Shown: positions 1 through 6,210, counted from the first letter of the stretch. The stretch is 10,751 nt of DNA from Prolixibacteraceae bacterium (GCA_003450125.1 DMFR01000473.1:1622-12372); one strand, 5' to 3'. Numbers and translations are program-made. Notes: generated by a model not told the origin, from the sequence alone.

Positions 1-68
1 GGTATTTGAGTTTTCTTTAAGATATTTGCCGGCAAGATAATTTGAATGAGCTTATAAAACAAATAGCA

Positions 69-782
69 ATGGTTGATAATACGATAGTTTCAGACCTGAA
101 TACACAGGCAGATGCAGCAAATTTGGTGGGAATGCTGGAAAAGGTATCTATACAATTTCCCGGGAAGGTAGTTTTTACAACCAGCCTTGGAATTGAAGAT
201 CAGGTGATTACTGATATGATTTTCAGCAATAACCTGGATATTAAAGTGATTACCCTTGATACAGGGAGGCTGTTTGAAGAGACCTATAAGGTGATGAACC
301 GCACCCTTGAAAAGTATGGAAAACCCATTGAAGTTTATTTTCCAAAGAACGATGCGGTGGAGAAAATGGTCACACTCAAAGGTCCGTTGAGCTTTTACCT
401 GTCGGTTGAAAATAGGAAAGAGTGTTGCCATATCCGTAAAGTTGAACCTCTGACTCGTGCATTGGCAGGAATGGAATGCTGGATAACAGGTCTGCGTGCT
501 TCACAGTCGGAGAACCGCCATGATCTTGATTTCTTTGTTTGGGATGGGGGCTTTAATATGGTAAAATGTAATCCGCTACTTCATTGGTCGCTTGAAGATT
601 GCCAGAAATATGTACGGGAAAATAATGTACCCTACAATGTATTGCATGACAGGGGGTTTGTAAGCATCGGTTGTGCACCTTGTACACGTGCCATAAAACC
701 GGGAGAAGATTTCAGGGCAGGTCGCTGGTGGTGGGAAGATAACTCGAAGAAGGAATGTGGGCTGCATACGCATGAGGAGTAG
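69..782 (+). CDS. cysH: Assimilatory adenylylsulfate (APS) reductase, [4Fe-4S] type
   Basis: Reduces adenylylsulfate to sulfite and AMP with thioredoxin, in cytoplasmic sulfate assimilation. The PAPS-reductase fold is visible: a nucleotide-binding TTSLGIEDQ segment near residue 40, TLDTGRLFEET near 65, and a WITGLRASQS segment near 140. Four cysteines that ligate a [4Fe-4S] cluster are present as a Cys-Cys pair (residues 119-120, in RKECCHIRKVEPL) and a CAPC motif (202-205). The catalytic cysteine lies in the C-terminal KECGLH (residue 230). The cluster cysteines favour APS over PAPS as substrate; this is known family behaviour, not tested here. The length of 237 residues fits the family. The frame is open back to a stop at 18-20, so a TTG start at 42 would add nine residues (MNELIKQIA). 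I prefer ATG at 69, which has an A-rich leader. The usual cysD/cysN partners are not in view; an upstream operon would lie beyond the left edge. Confidence 0.93.
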   Translation: MVDNTIVSDLNTQADAANLVGMLEKVSIQFPGKVVFTTSLGIEDQVITDMIFSNNLDIKVITLDTGRLFEETYKVMNRTLEKYGKPIEVYFPKNDAVEKMVTLKGPLSFYLSVENRKECCHIRKVEPLTRALAGMECWITGLRASQSENRHDLDFFVWDGGFNMVKCNPLLHWSLEDCQKYVRENNVPYNVLHDRGFVSIGCAPCTRAIKPGEDFRAGRWWWEDNSKKECGLHTHEE

Positions 783-850
783 AATTGAATTTGAGATTAT
801 TGGAGTCATTAAAATATACGGATAATTATAAATTTATGAATTGTTAGGGC

Positions 851-858
851 TATATTTG
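851..858 (+). promoter_or_regulatory. Bacteroidota -7 promoter element (TATATTTG)
   Basis: The octamer TATATTTG matches the Bacteroidota primary sigma factor -7 consensus TAnnTTTG exactly, and lies 15 bases before the ATG of the PBECR-like gene. I see no good TTTG -33 box 19-21 bases upstream, only AT-rich sequence. It would give the two-gene cassette its own promoter with a very short leader. This is inferred from motif and position only. Confidence 0.5.
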
Positions 859-873
859 TTTAAAATGAAATAA

Positions 874-1185
874 ATGGATATTGCGATTTCGAAAAATAAT
901 GTTCCCATTCGTTTAACTAATGAGCGTTGGTTGCATATTTCAATTGGGCATCCTGAAATAGCTGACTTTTATTACGAAATATTAGAAACGATTGAAAATC
1001 CTCAAACTATTTATGGGGGAAGTGGGGGAGGGTTAATTGCTGTTAGTTTCAAATACGAACCCTTCAATAAATTCATTGTTGTTATTTATAAAGAAGTTTC
1101 TTTAATTGATGGATTTATTATTACAGCTTATTTGTCGAATAAAGAGCAAAAATTTGAAAAAAAGATAATTGTATGGAATCAGTAA
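874..1185 (+). CDS. PBECR-type (barnase/EndoU/colicin/RelE-like) small protein, possible toxin
   Basis: A 103-residue protein with no signal peptide or membrane segment. Two blocks are diagnostic: LTNERWLHISIGHPEI (residues 14-29), with RW and two histidines, and FIVVIYKEVS followed by GFIITAYLS (67-88). This block order is typical of small proteins annotated as phage-Barnase-EndoU-ColicinE5/D-RelE-like nucleases or DUF4258-like. Such proteins are commonly paired with DUF2283 proteins, as here. A toxin RNase role is inferred from the fold family and the pairing; no active-site assignment is certain. The stop overlaps the start of the next gene by 13 bases, so the two are translationally coupled. 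The cassette is more AT-rich than cysH and the MATE gene, which suggests horizontal acquisition. The ATG at 874 has a perfect -7 element just upstream. Confidence 0.72.
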   Translation: MDIAISKNNVPIRLTNERWLHISIGHPEIADFYYEILETIENPQTIYGGSGGGLIAVSFKYEPFNKFIVVIYKEVSLIDGFIITAYLSNKEQKFEKKIIVWNQ

Positions 1186-1394
1186 TAACAAAAGAAATTA
1201 AGGAAATACTTCCTTACCTTATCAAGCATAGAAACGTTTGGTCGAATTATGATGAGGAAGCCGATTGTTTGTATTTTCATTTTAAAAAACCTAATAATGC
1301 TGACCATACTGAAATGACAGATGATGACATCATAATTAGGTACGAAAATGATGAAATCATCGGATTTACCGTTTTAAATGCAAGTAAAAGATAA
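1173..1394 (+). CDS. DUF2283 domain protein, putative antitoxin-like partner
   Basis: A 73-residue acidic protein. Residues 26-37 (YDEEADCLYFHF) are the hallmark YDxxxDxLY strand of DUF2283. They are followed by the expected short hairpin with DDIIIRYENDEIIGFTVLNAS (52-71, described as the acidic D/E-rich strand pair). Its start lies 13 bases inside the preceding gene in another frame, so translation is probably coupled. DUF2283 proteins are repeatedly found beside DUF4258/PBECR-type genes and may act as the neutralising partner, but the biochemical role of the family is not established to my knowledge. The family assignment rests on a clear motif; the antitoxin role is inference from gene order only. 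The N-terminal 20 residues (KEIKEILPYLIKH) form a predicted amphipathic helix ahead of the domain. Confidence 0.8.
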   Translation: MESVITKEIKEILPYLIKHRNVWSNYDEEADCLYFHFKKPNNADHTEMTDDDIIIRYENDEIIGFTVLNASKR

Positions 1395-1398
1395 AATC

Positions 1399-1773
1399 TT
1401 AATTATCCACAAGCGTCCTTCCAAATGGAGTCAATGCCAGGGACATGAGCTTGAAATGTTGCTTGGCCCAGGGGATGCCGATGATCGTGATTGCAAGTAA
1501 TATTCCAAATATCAGATGAGTAAGTGCTATCCAAATGCCACCTATGAGCAGCCAGATAATGTTCATGAAGGTTGAAAGGCAGCCTGGGGCAGATGGTTGA
1601 TAGCCAATGGTGGTGCCAAAGGGCCAAAGGGCTAGCATTGCCAGTTTAAATGCCTGAAGACCGAAGGGTATTCCGATAATGGTCACACAAAGTAAAAGTC
1701 CTGCTACCATATATTCCAAAAAGACCAGGAAGCCACCAAATACCAGCCAGATTAAATTTCCAAGGAAGCTCAT
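1399..1773 (-). CDS. YccF domain (DUF307) inner-membrane protein
   Basis: A 124-residue integral membrane protein made of two tandem copies of the YccF unit. Copy one has NLIWLVFGG then TIIGIPFGLQAFKL and ALWPFG. Copy two has NIIWLLIGG then TIIGIPWAKQHFKL and ALTPFG. Each copy carries two hydrophobic stretches, giving about four membrane segments. The internal duplication and the GIP(F/W)xxQxFKL motif are characteristic of the family, whose molecular function is unknown. The length is close to the usual 120-150 residues. The ATG (reverse complement of 1771-1773) is the first in frame. It lies on the same strand as the MATE gene but 245 bases away, with a hairpin between, so it is probably transcribed separately. 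Its 3' end nearly meets the DUF2283 gene in convergent orientation, with only four bases between them. Confidence 0.9.
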   Translation of the reverse strand: MSFLGNLIWLVFGGFLVFLEYMVAGLLLCVTIIGIPFGLQAFKLAMLALWPFGTTIGYQPSAPGCLSTFMNIIWLLIGGIWIALTHLIFGILLAITIIGIPWAKQHFKLMSLALTPFGRTLVDN

Positions 1774-1917
1774 GATTGTTGATTAAATGTTTCGTTAAAG
1801 GTACATAATCTTCTTAAATCATTTTAATTTTCAGAGAATTCTGTAATAGAGTTCAGAAAAAGGGGATCTTGAGATTTTAAAACCACACTATATTTGGAAT
1901 TTAATTTCAAATTTCTT

Positions 1918-1938
1918 ACCTTTGATAGGATCAAAGGT
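1918..1938. promoter_or_regulatory. Perfect 9-bp inverted repeat with 3-base loop
   Basis: The arms ACCTTTGAT and ATCAAAGGT flank AGG. In RNA read from the minus strand this gives a 9-bp stem just after the MATE gene and about 145 bases ahead of yccF. It could end MATE transcription, although no T-tract follows on the minus strand. As DNA it could also be a binding site for a dimeric regulator of yccF. The symmetry is seen directly; the function is open. Confidence 0.5.
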
Positions 1939-1972
1939 GGTTTATTTAGCATGAAATATCGACAATAGAAGC

Positions 1973-2020
1973 CAACCATTCAACCATTCAACCATTCAAC
2001 CATCTAACCATTCAACCATC
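1973..2020. repeat. 8-bp tandem array, six units of CAACCATT
   Basis: Six head-to-tail 8-mers in perfect phase: three exact CAACCATT copies, then CAACCATC, TAACCATT and CAACCATC. The last unit reaches two bases into the reverse-strand TGA stop codon of the MATE gene (2019-2021), so the array starts exactly where coding ends. On the transcribed strand it reads as repeated GGTTGAAT. There is no spacer structure, so this is a simple tandem array rather than CRISPR. Its function is unknown. Confidence 0.9.
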
Positions 2021-3455
2021 AAACTTTCGTCAGCTTCCATTTTCCTTTTCTGAAATAATACCAGGCCGTCAAGGTAAGAGATGATTCTGCGGCAACAATG
2101 GCTATACAAATTCCCTCAATTTTCAGATCAATTACGATGGCTAGCAACCATGCCAGTGGAATTTCGAACAGCCAGAAGCAGAACAGGTTTATTTTGGTAG
2201 GTGTCACTGTGTCGCCACTGCCATTAAACCCTTGGATGAGTACCATTCCAAGTGCATAAAAGACAAAGCCATAGCTGATGATTTGCAAGCTCTTGGCTCC
2301 GCTTGCCACTACAGCAGGATCAGCAATAAACAGTCGGATAAAGGGTTCAGGCCAAATGGCAAAGACTACCCCAATCAATCCAAGCAATACCATGTTGGCA
2401 ACGGCAGTTATCCAGACGGTCCGTTCAGCACGGTCAGGTTGTTTGGCTCCCAGGTTTTGTCCTACCAGCGTAGAGGCAGCATTGCTCAGTCCCCAGGAAG
2501 GCAGCAGGGCGAAAACCACAATCCTAATGGCAATGGTGTAGCCGGCAAGTACCTCTGATCCCAATGCTGAAATGATGCGGATAAGGGCAATCCAGCTGGA
2601 GGTGGCAATGATGCTTTGCAGGATTCCACCGGCAGCCAACCGGAAGAGTTGAAACATCACTTTCAGTTTTATGGTCAGGTGATGAAGATCAAGCCTGATC
2701 CGTTTATTTCCATTAAACAGGAGATAAAACTGGTAGCAAACGGCCAAACTTCTTCCAGTCGTAGTAGCAACAGCAGCACCCATCACCCCCAGTTTGGGAA
2801 ATGGACCCAATCCGAAAATCAATAACGGGTCGAGGATGATATTGATGAAGTTGGCAAACAGTAAAACACGCATCGAAACAGCAGCATCGCCCGAACTTCG
2901 AAAGACTGAATTGATGATAAACAGCAACATGATCACTGAATTTCCCCCAAACATGATGGCAGGATACATATATCCGGTCTGAGCCATTTCTTCAGAAGCG
3001 CCCATGATCAACAGGAAATCTTTGGCAAAGAGGATTCCGGGCACTGTAATGAGTAATGAAACAAAAAGACCGGCTACAATGGCCTGAAAAGCAGCGATAC
3101 CTGCTTTGCCCGATTGCTTTTCCCCGATACGACGGGCTACCAAAGCGGTTGTAGCTGTGCTGAGTCCCATGCCAATGGCATATACAATAGTCATGCTGGC
3201 TTCAGTAACACCCACTGTGGCTACTGCATCAGGCCCAAGTTTTGAAACAAAAAAGATGTCAACGACAGCAAATATAGATTCCATGATCATTTCCAGTACC
3301 ATGGGAATGGAAAGAATAAGCAGCGCCTTACCAATACTGTCACTGGTGAAATCACGGTCGCTTCCCGCGATGGCTTCTTTTATGTCAGTCCACAACGATT
3401 TGAATCGAATGGATTTTAATTGGTCAAAAATGGTCAATGCTTTTTTATCAGTCAT
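2019..3455 (-). CDS. MATE family multidrug/cation efflux transporter
   Basis: A 478-residue inner-membrane exporter of the MATE superfamily, which uses a Na+ or H+ gradient to expel organic cations. A 40-residue hydrophilic N-terminus precedes about 12 membrane segments in two pseudo-symmetric lobes. The lobe duplication shows in paired motifs: TALVARRIGEKQSGKA (103-118) against STLVGQNLGAKQPDRA (328-343), and VFRSSGDA (184-191) against GFNGSGDT (409-416). NIILDPLLIFG (205-215) is another family landmark. Length and topology are normal, and the gene appears intact. The ATG at 3455 is the first in frame. The substrate cannot be predicted; it belongs to the NorM/DinF-like bacterial MATEs. A 17-bp palindrome 56-72 bases upstream of the start may be an operator. 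The 8-bp tandem array begins at its stop codon. Confidence 0.95.
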   Translation of the reverse strand: MTDKKALTIFDQLKSIRFKSLWTDIKEAIAGSDRDFTSDSIGKALLILSIPMVLEMIMESIFAVVDIFFVSKLGPDAVATVGVTEASMTIVYAIGMGLSTATTALVARRIGEKQSGKAGIAAFQAIVAGLFVSLLITVPGILFAKDFLLIMGASEEMAQTGYMYPAIMFGGNSVIMLLFIINSVFRSSGDAAVSMRVLLFANFINIILDPLLIFGLGPFPKLGVMGAAVATTTGRSLAVCYQFYLLFNGNKRIRLDLHHLTIKLKVMFQLFRLAAGGILQSIIATSSWIALIRIISALGSEVLAGYTIAIRIVVFALLPSWGLSNAASTLVGQNLGAKQPDRAERTVWITAVANMVLLGLIGVVFAIWPEPFIRLFIADPAVVASGAKSLQIISYGFVFYALGMVLIQGFNGSGDTVTPTKINLFCFWLFEIPLAWLLAIVIDLKIEGICIAIVAAESSLTLTAWYYFRKGKWKLTKV

Positions 3456-3510
3456 GATAAAAATCTATTTATGCTTAAGGAAACGATAGGGAAAACGAAC
3501 TGAAAATTCT

Positions 3511-3527
3511 TTTCTACACTGTAGAAA
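3511..3527. promoter_or_regulatory. 17-bp perfect palindrome, operator candidate upstream of the MATE gene
   Basis: TTTCTACA and TGTAGAAA are perfect inverted arms around a single central C. The site lies 56-72 bases upstream of the MATE start codon and about 146 bases upstream of the lipoprotein start, in the divergent intergenic region. The inner TACA/TGTA half-sites resemble those used by BlaI/MecI/CopY-type winged-helix repressors, and similar symmetric sites are bound by TetR-type proteins. No regulator gene is in the window. Operator function is inference. Confidence 0.5.
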
Positions 3528-3672
3528 TTAACGGATTGCGCAATAACAGACCGCCGGAGTTGATGTCAGTTTCATGAACCGGTCTTTTAGAATTTTTGGT
3601 AAATTTAAGGAATTTGAATGTATCAATGAACCTGATGATAATAAAAAACGTTTTAGCATAAAAAAAACATTA

Positions 3673-4497
3673 ATGAAATTTACTCAACTACTGTTCTCTA
3701 TTTGGGTTGTTTTGGTTTTAGCTTCCTGCCGTACTGATCTAAACAGCCTATCTGTTATCAATTCAGAATCTTTTCATGAAAAGCAGATTCAGCTTCACTT
3801 TCAGTCTAACCAAACAACTAGTCAGGATTCTTTGTTGACTTTATCCGAAGATCAAAGGCTTTTTCTAAAAAGGCTGGATGAAATGCTTTCAATGACTGAA
3901 CACATTCGACAGTCACATTCCGACAGCCTTTGGCGTAAGCTTACAAAGAAGTGGGCAGAATTTGATTCCACATCTATTGGAGCTGGCCAGACGTTCTATA
4001 CACAAAATAATCTTGCGGCTGATTCCCTAAAAGGCAAATTATTCCCTCAAGCCGCCCTCAAATGGGCCCAATTGAATATCGATTTGGTTAAACTCTCCGG
4101 AGAAGTGCGCTTTGGCGATGCTCTGGAAGTTCTTTTATATGGAACAAAGGAGTTTGTTTTTCCTGAAAAAATGTTGAAATCAGTGATCTATACCCATGTG
4201 TTTGATCAGATTTATGTCAATATCATAGGCTCGTCCTCTATGGAATACCAACATACAACTGGTGGAACGGTGAAACTTATCCAGGAAACCAGTTATCCGA
4301 AAGGAAATGAAATGATCTTGAAATGTGAAACCAGCGATATCAGGTACATGGATGTTTTTATTCGGATTCCCTCATGGGCTGTAAATCCTACAGTCTCCTA
4401 CGGAATAGTAAAATATGTTGCCCACCCTGGGCAGTATACTGAGATTGCCAAGAAATGGGAAAAAGGAGATGAGATAAGGGTAGTACTCAGAAATTAA
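3673..4497 (+). CDS. Lipoprotein with GH127-like (beta-L-arabinofuranosidase) C-terminal half, apparently non-catalytic
   Basis: A 274-residue protein starting with a lipoprotein signal: hydrophobic LLFSIWVVLVLASC ending in lipobox L-A-S-C with the lipidated Cys at residue 19. I chose ATG 3673 because it puts the signal peptide at the N-terminus; an ATG at 3574 in the same frame would place 33 charged residues in front of it. Residues 124-157 (QAALKWAQLN...GDALEVLLYG) resemble the last barrel helices of GH127, and 180-210 (IYVNIIGSSSMEY, then GGTVKLIQETSYP) resemble its middle beta domain. RIPSWA (231-236), PGQYTEIAKKW (252-262) and GDEIRVVL (265-272) also fit. The catalytic Glu and the Cys-Cys zinc site of GH127 are not present, and the protein is far shorter than the 600-800 residues of true enzymes. 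It may be a non-catalytic subfamily member, a carbohydrate-binding relic or a decaying fragment. It is probably anchored in the cell envelope. Confidence 0.6.
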   Translation: MKFTQLLFSIWVVLVLASCRTDLNSLSVINSESFHEKQIQLHFQSNQTTSQDSLLTLSEDQRLFLKRLDEMLSMTEHIRQSHSDSLWRKLTKKWAEFDSTSIGAGQTFYTQNNLAADSLKGKLFPQAALKWAQLNIDLVKLSGEVRFGDALEVLLYGTKEFVFPEKMLKSVIYTHVFDQIYVNIIGSSSMEYQHTTGGTVKLIQETSYPKGNEMILKCETSDIRYMDVFIRIPSWAVNPTVSYGIVKYVAHPGQYTEIAKKWEKGDEIRVVLRN

Positions 4498-4521
4498 CTG
4501 ATGACTAATTGCAGACATTTG

Positions 4522-4569
4522 ACGGCAAAGGATCAACCTACCAAGGAATCCCATACTATCCTTTGCCGT
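4522..4569. repeat. 12-bp perfect inverted repeat with 24-base loop between convergent genes
   Basis: ACGGCAAAGGAT (4522-4533) is exactly complementary to ATCCTTTGCCGT (4558-4569). The pair sits between the convergent lipoprotein and VOC genes, so a hairpin would form in either transcript. A two-way terminator is the simplest reading, but the loop is long and no T-run follows either arm, so this is tentative. Confidence 0.45.
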
Positions 4570-4604
4570 ATGGCTTTCTGTCACCTGAGCTGTTTGTGCA
4601 TCTC

Positions 4605-4988
4605 TTATTCGGGTGAATGAAGTGAGATGTGATTTCCCTCCGTGTCCTCAAAAGTTGCATAATAACCAAGCTCATCGTTGATCTTGGTTTTGTGAGCAAT
4701 GATTTCACCCCCGGCAGCAATTACACGGTTTAAAACATTATCCAGGTTCTTCCCGGCATTCAAATAGATTTTAACACCCAGGGCAGAGGGTATAAATCCA
4801 TTTCCCTGAACAATGGCACCACCCACACCCTGGGATTCACGATCCATGGGTAGAAAACCCATTCGTAGCCCGTTCATGGTAGTTTCAGTCATTTCGTAAT
4901 TGTAAATACGCTGATAGAATTCCTTGGCCAGATCGAAATTCAACACCGGAATCTCAAACCAATTGATTGCATTTGTCATTTTTTCCAT
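4605..4988 (-). CDS. VOC family (glyoxalase/bleomycin-resistance fold) protein
   Basis: A 127-residue cytoplasmic protein with the two beta-alpha-beta-beta-beta halves of the vicinal oxygen chelate fold. Half one is NAINWFEIPVLNFDLAKEFY (residues 6-25) followed by MGFLPMD. Half two is GVKIYLNAGKNLDNVLNRV (71-89), AAGGEIIAHKTKI (91-103), then GYYATFEDTEGNHISLHS (108-125), the usual closing D-x-E-G-N-x-I-x-L signature. Proteins of this type occur as single-domain dimers, and many are metal-dependent. The substrate cannot be named, and this short type is often annotated as a lactoylglutathione lyase-like protein. I chose the ATG at 4988, five bases after AGGA on the minus strand; a second ATG three codons later is equally possible. 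An upstream extension to 5108 has no homology to the family. It is divergent from surE. Confidence 0.85.
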   Translation of the reverse strand: MEKMTNAINWFEIPVLNFDLAKEFYQRIYNYEMTETTMNGLRMGFLPMDRESQGVGGAIVQGNGFIPSALGVKIYLNAGKNLDNVLNRVIAAGGEIIAHKTKINDELGYYATFEDTEGNHISLHSPE

Positions 4989-5113
4989 GTCCTGTATTTT
5001 TAGAATCTTTAAATTAAAACAATTACGCATAACTCTTAGTTTTGTTCGGGTTAAATACAAGGTATTTTTATTCAAAATATTCATTTGATACGAGAATGTC
5101 AGGCACATTCATT

Positions 5114-5121
5114 TATCTTTG
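5114..5121 (+). promoter_or_regulatory. Bacteroidota -7 promoter element (TATCTTTG) for surE
   Basis: TATCTTTG is an exact match to TAnnTTTG, 23 bases before the surE ATG. A TTTG occurs at 5084-5087, but its 26-base gap to the -7 box is longer than the usual 19-21, so the -33 assignment is weak. It would drive surE and the genes after it with a short, A-rich leader. Confidence 0.6.
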
Positions 5122-5144
5122 TAAGCATTCAAAAAAAACAAGCG

Positions 5145-5906
5145 ATGAACGAGCGGCCACTTATTTTAATTACCAATGACGATGGAGTCACGGCAAAAGG
5201 GTTAACAGAACTTTCAGAAGTCATGCGTCTTTTTGGGGATGTGGTAGTGGTGGCACCGGATCGTCACATGTCAGGAATGTCGAATGCCATCACTGTTGAT
5301 TTTCCAATCCGTGTTACCAAAAAGGTGGATGAGGAAGGTTATCAGGTATATAGCTGTACAGGGACACCGGTTGATTGCGTTAAGCTGGCCTTTGATCAAC
5401 TGCTGGACAGGTACCCTGATTTTGTGGTGTCGGGAATCAATCATGGCTCGAATTCATCCATCAGTGTGGTATATTCCGGTACGATGGGTGGAGCATTGGA
5501 AGGCTGCATTCATGGAATTCCCTCGATGGGCTTTTCCTTGAATGACTATGACCATGAAGCGGACTTTTCACGTGCAAAAATATATGTAGCCAGGGTCTTT
5601 CAGCAGGTAGCTGAAAATGGCCTTCCTCCTTTTGTTTGCCTGAACGTGAATATCCCCAAGGGAGAGATAAAAGGCATCCAGGTTTGTCGTCAAACCTCCG
5701 GCAAATGGGTTGAAGAGTTTGACAAGCGCACAGACCCGCACAAGAGGGAATATTTCTGGATGGCTGGATATTTCAAGAATTATGAGGTGGATGTAGCCGA
5801 TGCCGATATTACAGCCCTTGAAAATGGATTTGTAACGGTAGTTCCGGTGAATGCCGATATGACATGCTATCAGACTTTTGAGAGCATGAAAAGCTGGAGG
5901 TTTTAA
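5145..5906 (+). CDS. surE: 5'-nucleotidase / survival protein SurE
   Basis: A 253-residue metal-dependent phosphatase that hydrolyses nucleoside 5'- and 3'-monophosphates, and in some species short polyphosphate; it is cytoplasmic. The metal and active-site motifs are intact: ITNDDG (residues 9-14, metal ligands D12 and D13), APDRHMSGMS (37-46, ligand S43), SGINHGSN (96-103, ligand N99) and YSGTMGGALEG (110-120). CTGTPVDCV (71-79) is also typical. The ATG at 5145 gives the family length and places ITNDDG at the usual N-terminal position; extension to an upstream TTG at 5085 adds unrelated residues and overlaps the promoter. It ends one base before the next gene. The neighbouring lpxB is a recurrent Bacteroidota association, so SurE may be transcribed with envelope genes, although its own role is nucleotide housekeeping or stress survival. 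Confidence 0.95.
   Translation: MNERPLILITNDDGVTAKGLTELSEVMRLFGDVVVVAPDRHMSGMSNAITVDFPIRVTKKVDEEGYQVYSCTGTPVDCVKLAFDQLLDRYPDFVVSGINHGSNSSISVVYSGTMGGALEGCIHGIPSMGFSLNDYDHEADFSRAKIYVARVFQQVAENGLPPFVCLNVNIPKGEIKGIQVCRQTSGKWVEEFDKRTDPHKREYFWMAGYFKNYEVDVADADITALENGFVTVVPVNADMTCYQTFESMKSWRF
5896..5900 (+). promoter_or_regulatory. Shine-Dalgarno-like GGAGG before the small membrane gene
   Basis: GGAGG lies seven bases before the ATG at 5908, inside the last codons of surE (SWRF). Such a strong Shine-Dalgarno match is unusual in Bacteroidota, where most genes, including the others here, lack one. It may allow re-initiation after the surE stop, or may be chance from the Trp-Arg codons. Confidence 0.4.
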
Positions 5907-5907
5907 T

Positions 5908-6210
5908 ATGTTTGAGCACAAAAGAACCCTGCACGATCGTATCCTGACAGGTTGGTTACTGGGAACCATCGTGCCATTGGTCATCTTCATGATCACTTAC
6001 GAGGTCAAATACAGTGAAATGGATTTTTCGGTTTACGTAAGGAATCTGTGGCAGATGAAACTGTTTCTTAAAATAATTAGCCTTTGTGTGTTTCCCAACC
6101 TTGGCTTCTTTTTTATCTTTTACCGGTTAAAATATGATATGTCGGCCCGAGGAGTCATCATGGCAACGCTCATGTATACCTTTCTGGTATTGATTGCAAA
6201 GGTGATGTAG
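5908..6210 (+). CDS. Small three-helix membrane protein between surE and lpxB
   Basis: A 100-residue protein that I cannot assign to a named family. Hydrophobic segments lie at about 15-30 (GWLLGTIVPLVIFMIT), 51-72 (KLFLKIISLCVFPNLGFFFIFY) and 82-99 (GVIMATLMYTFLVLIAKV). The first loop (YEVKYSEMDF) is acidic, and basic residues at the N-terminus suggest that end is cytoplasmic. The start follows the surE stop by one base, with GGAGG ahead of it, so the two are co-transcribed and probably coupled. The position immediately before lpxB hints at an envelope role, but this is context only. A 7-bp GGAAGAC array starts at the last base of its TAG stop codon. The protein looks intact and free of signal-peptide cleavage motifs. 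Confidence 0.8.
   Translation: MFEHKRTLHDRILTGWLLGTIVPLVIFMITYEVKYSEMDFSVYVRNLWQMKLFLKIISLCVFPNLGFFFIFYRLKYDMSARGVIMATLMYTFLVLIAKVM

Noticed and set aside
1..41. End of an upstream gene
   Set aside because: Too short to show a coding signal; the cysH frame itself is closed by a stop at 18-20.
90..431. Open frame of 113 codons on the minus strand opposite cysH
   Set aside because: Lies wholly inside a gene with intact catalytic motifs; the translation has no recognisable domain and arises from its codon pattern.
1973..2020. CRISPR-like array
   Set aside because: Units are 8 bp and contiguous, without spacers, and there are no cas genes.
2232..2825. Several plus-strand open frames opposite the MATE gene
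   Set aside because: The translations are low-complexity, polar and unlike any family, while the minus strand encodes a full transporter.
3574..3672. Longer N-terminus for the GH127-like lipoprotein (ATG 3574)
   Set aside because: It would put 33 charged residues ahead of a standard lipoprotein signal peptide, which is not how such signals work; the internal ATG at 3673 is better.
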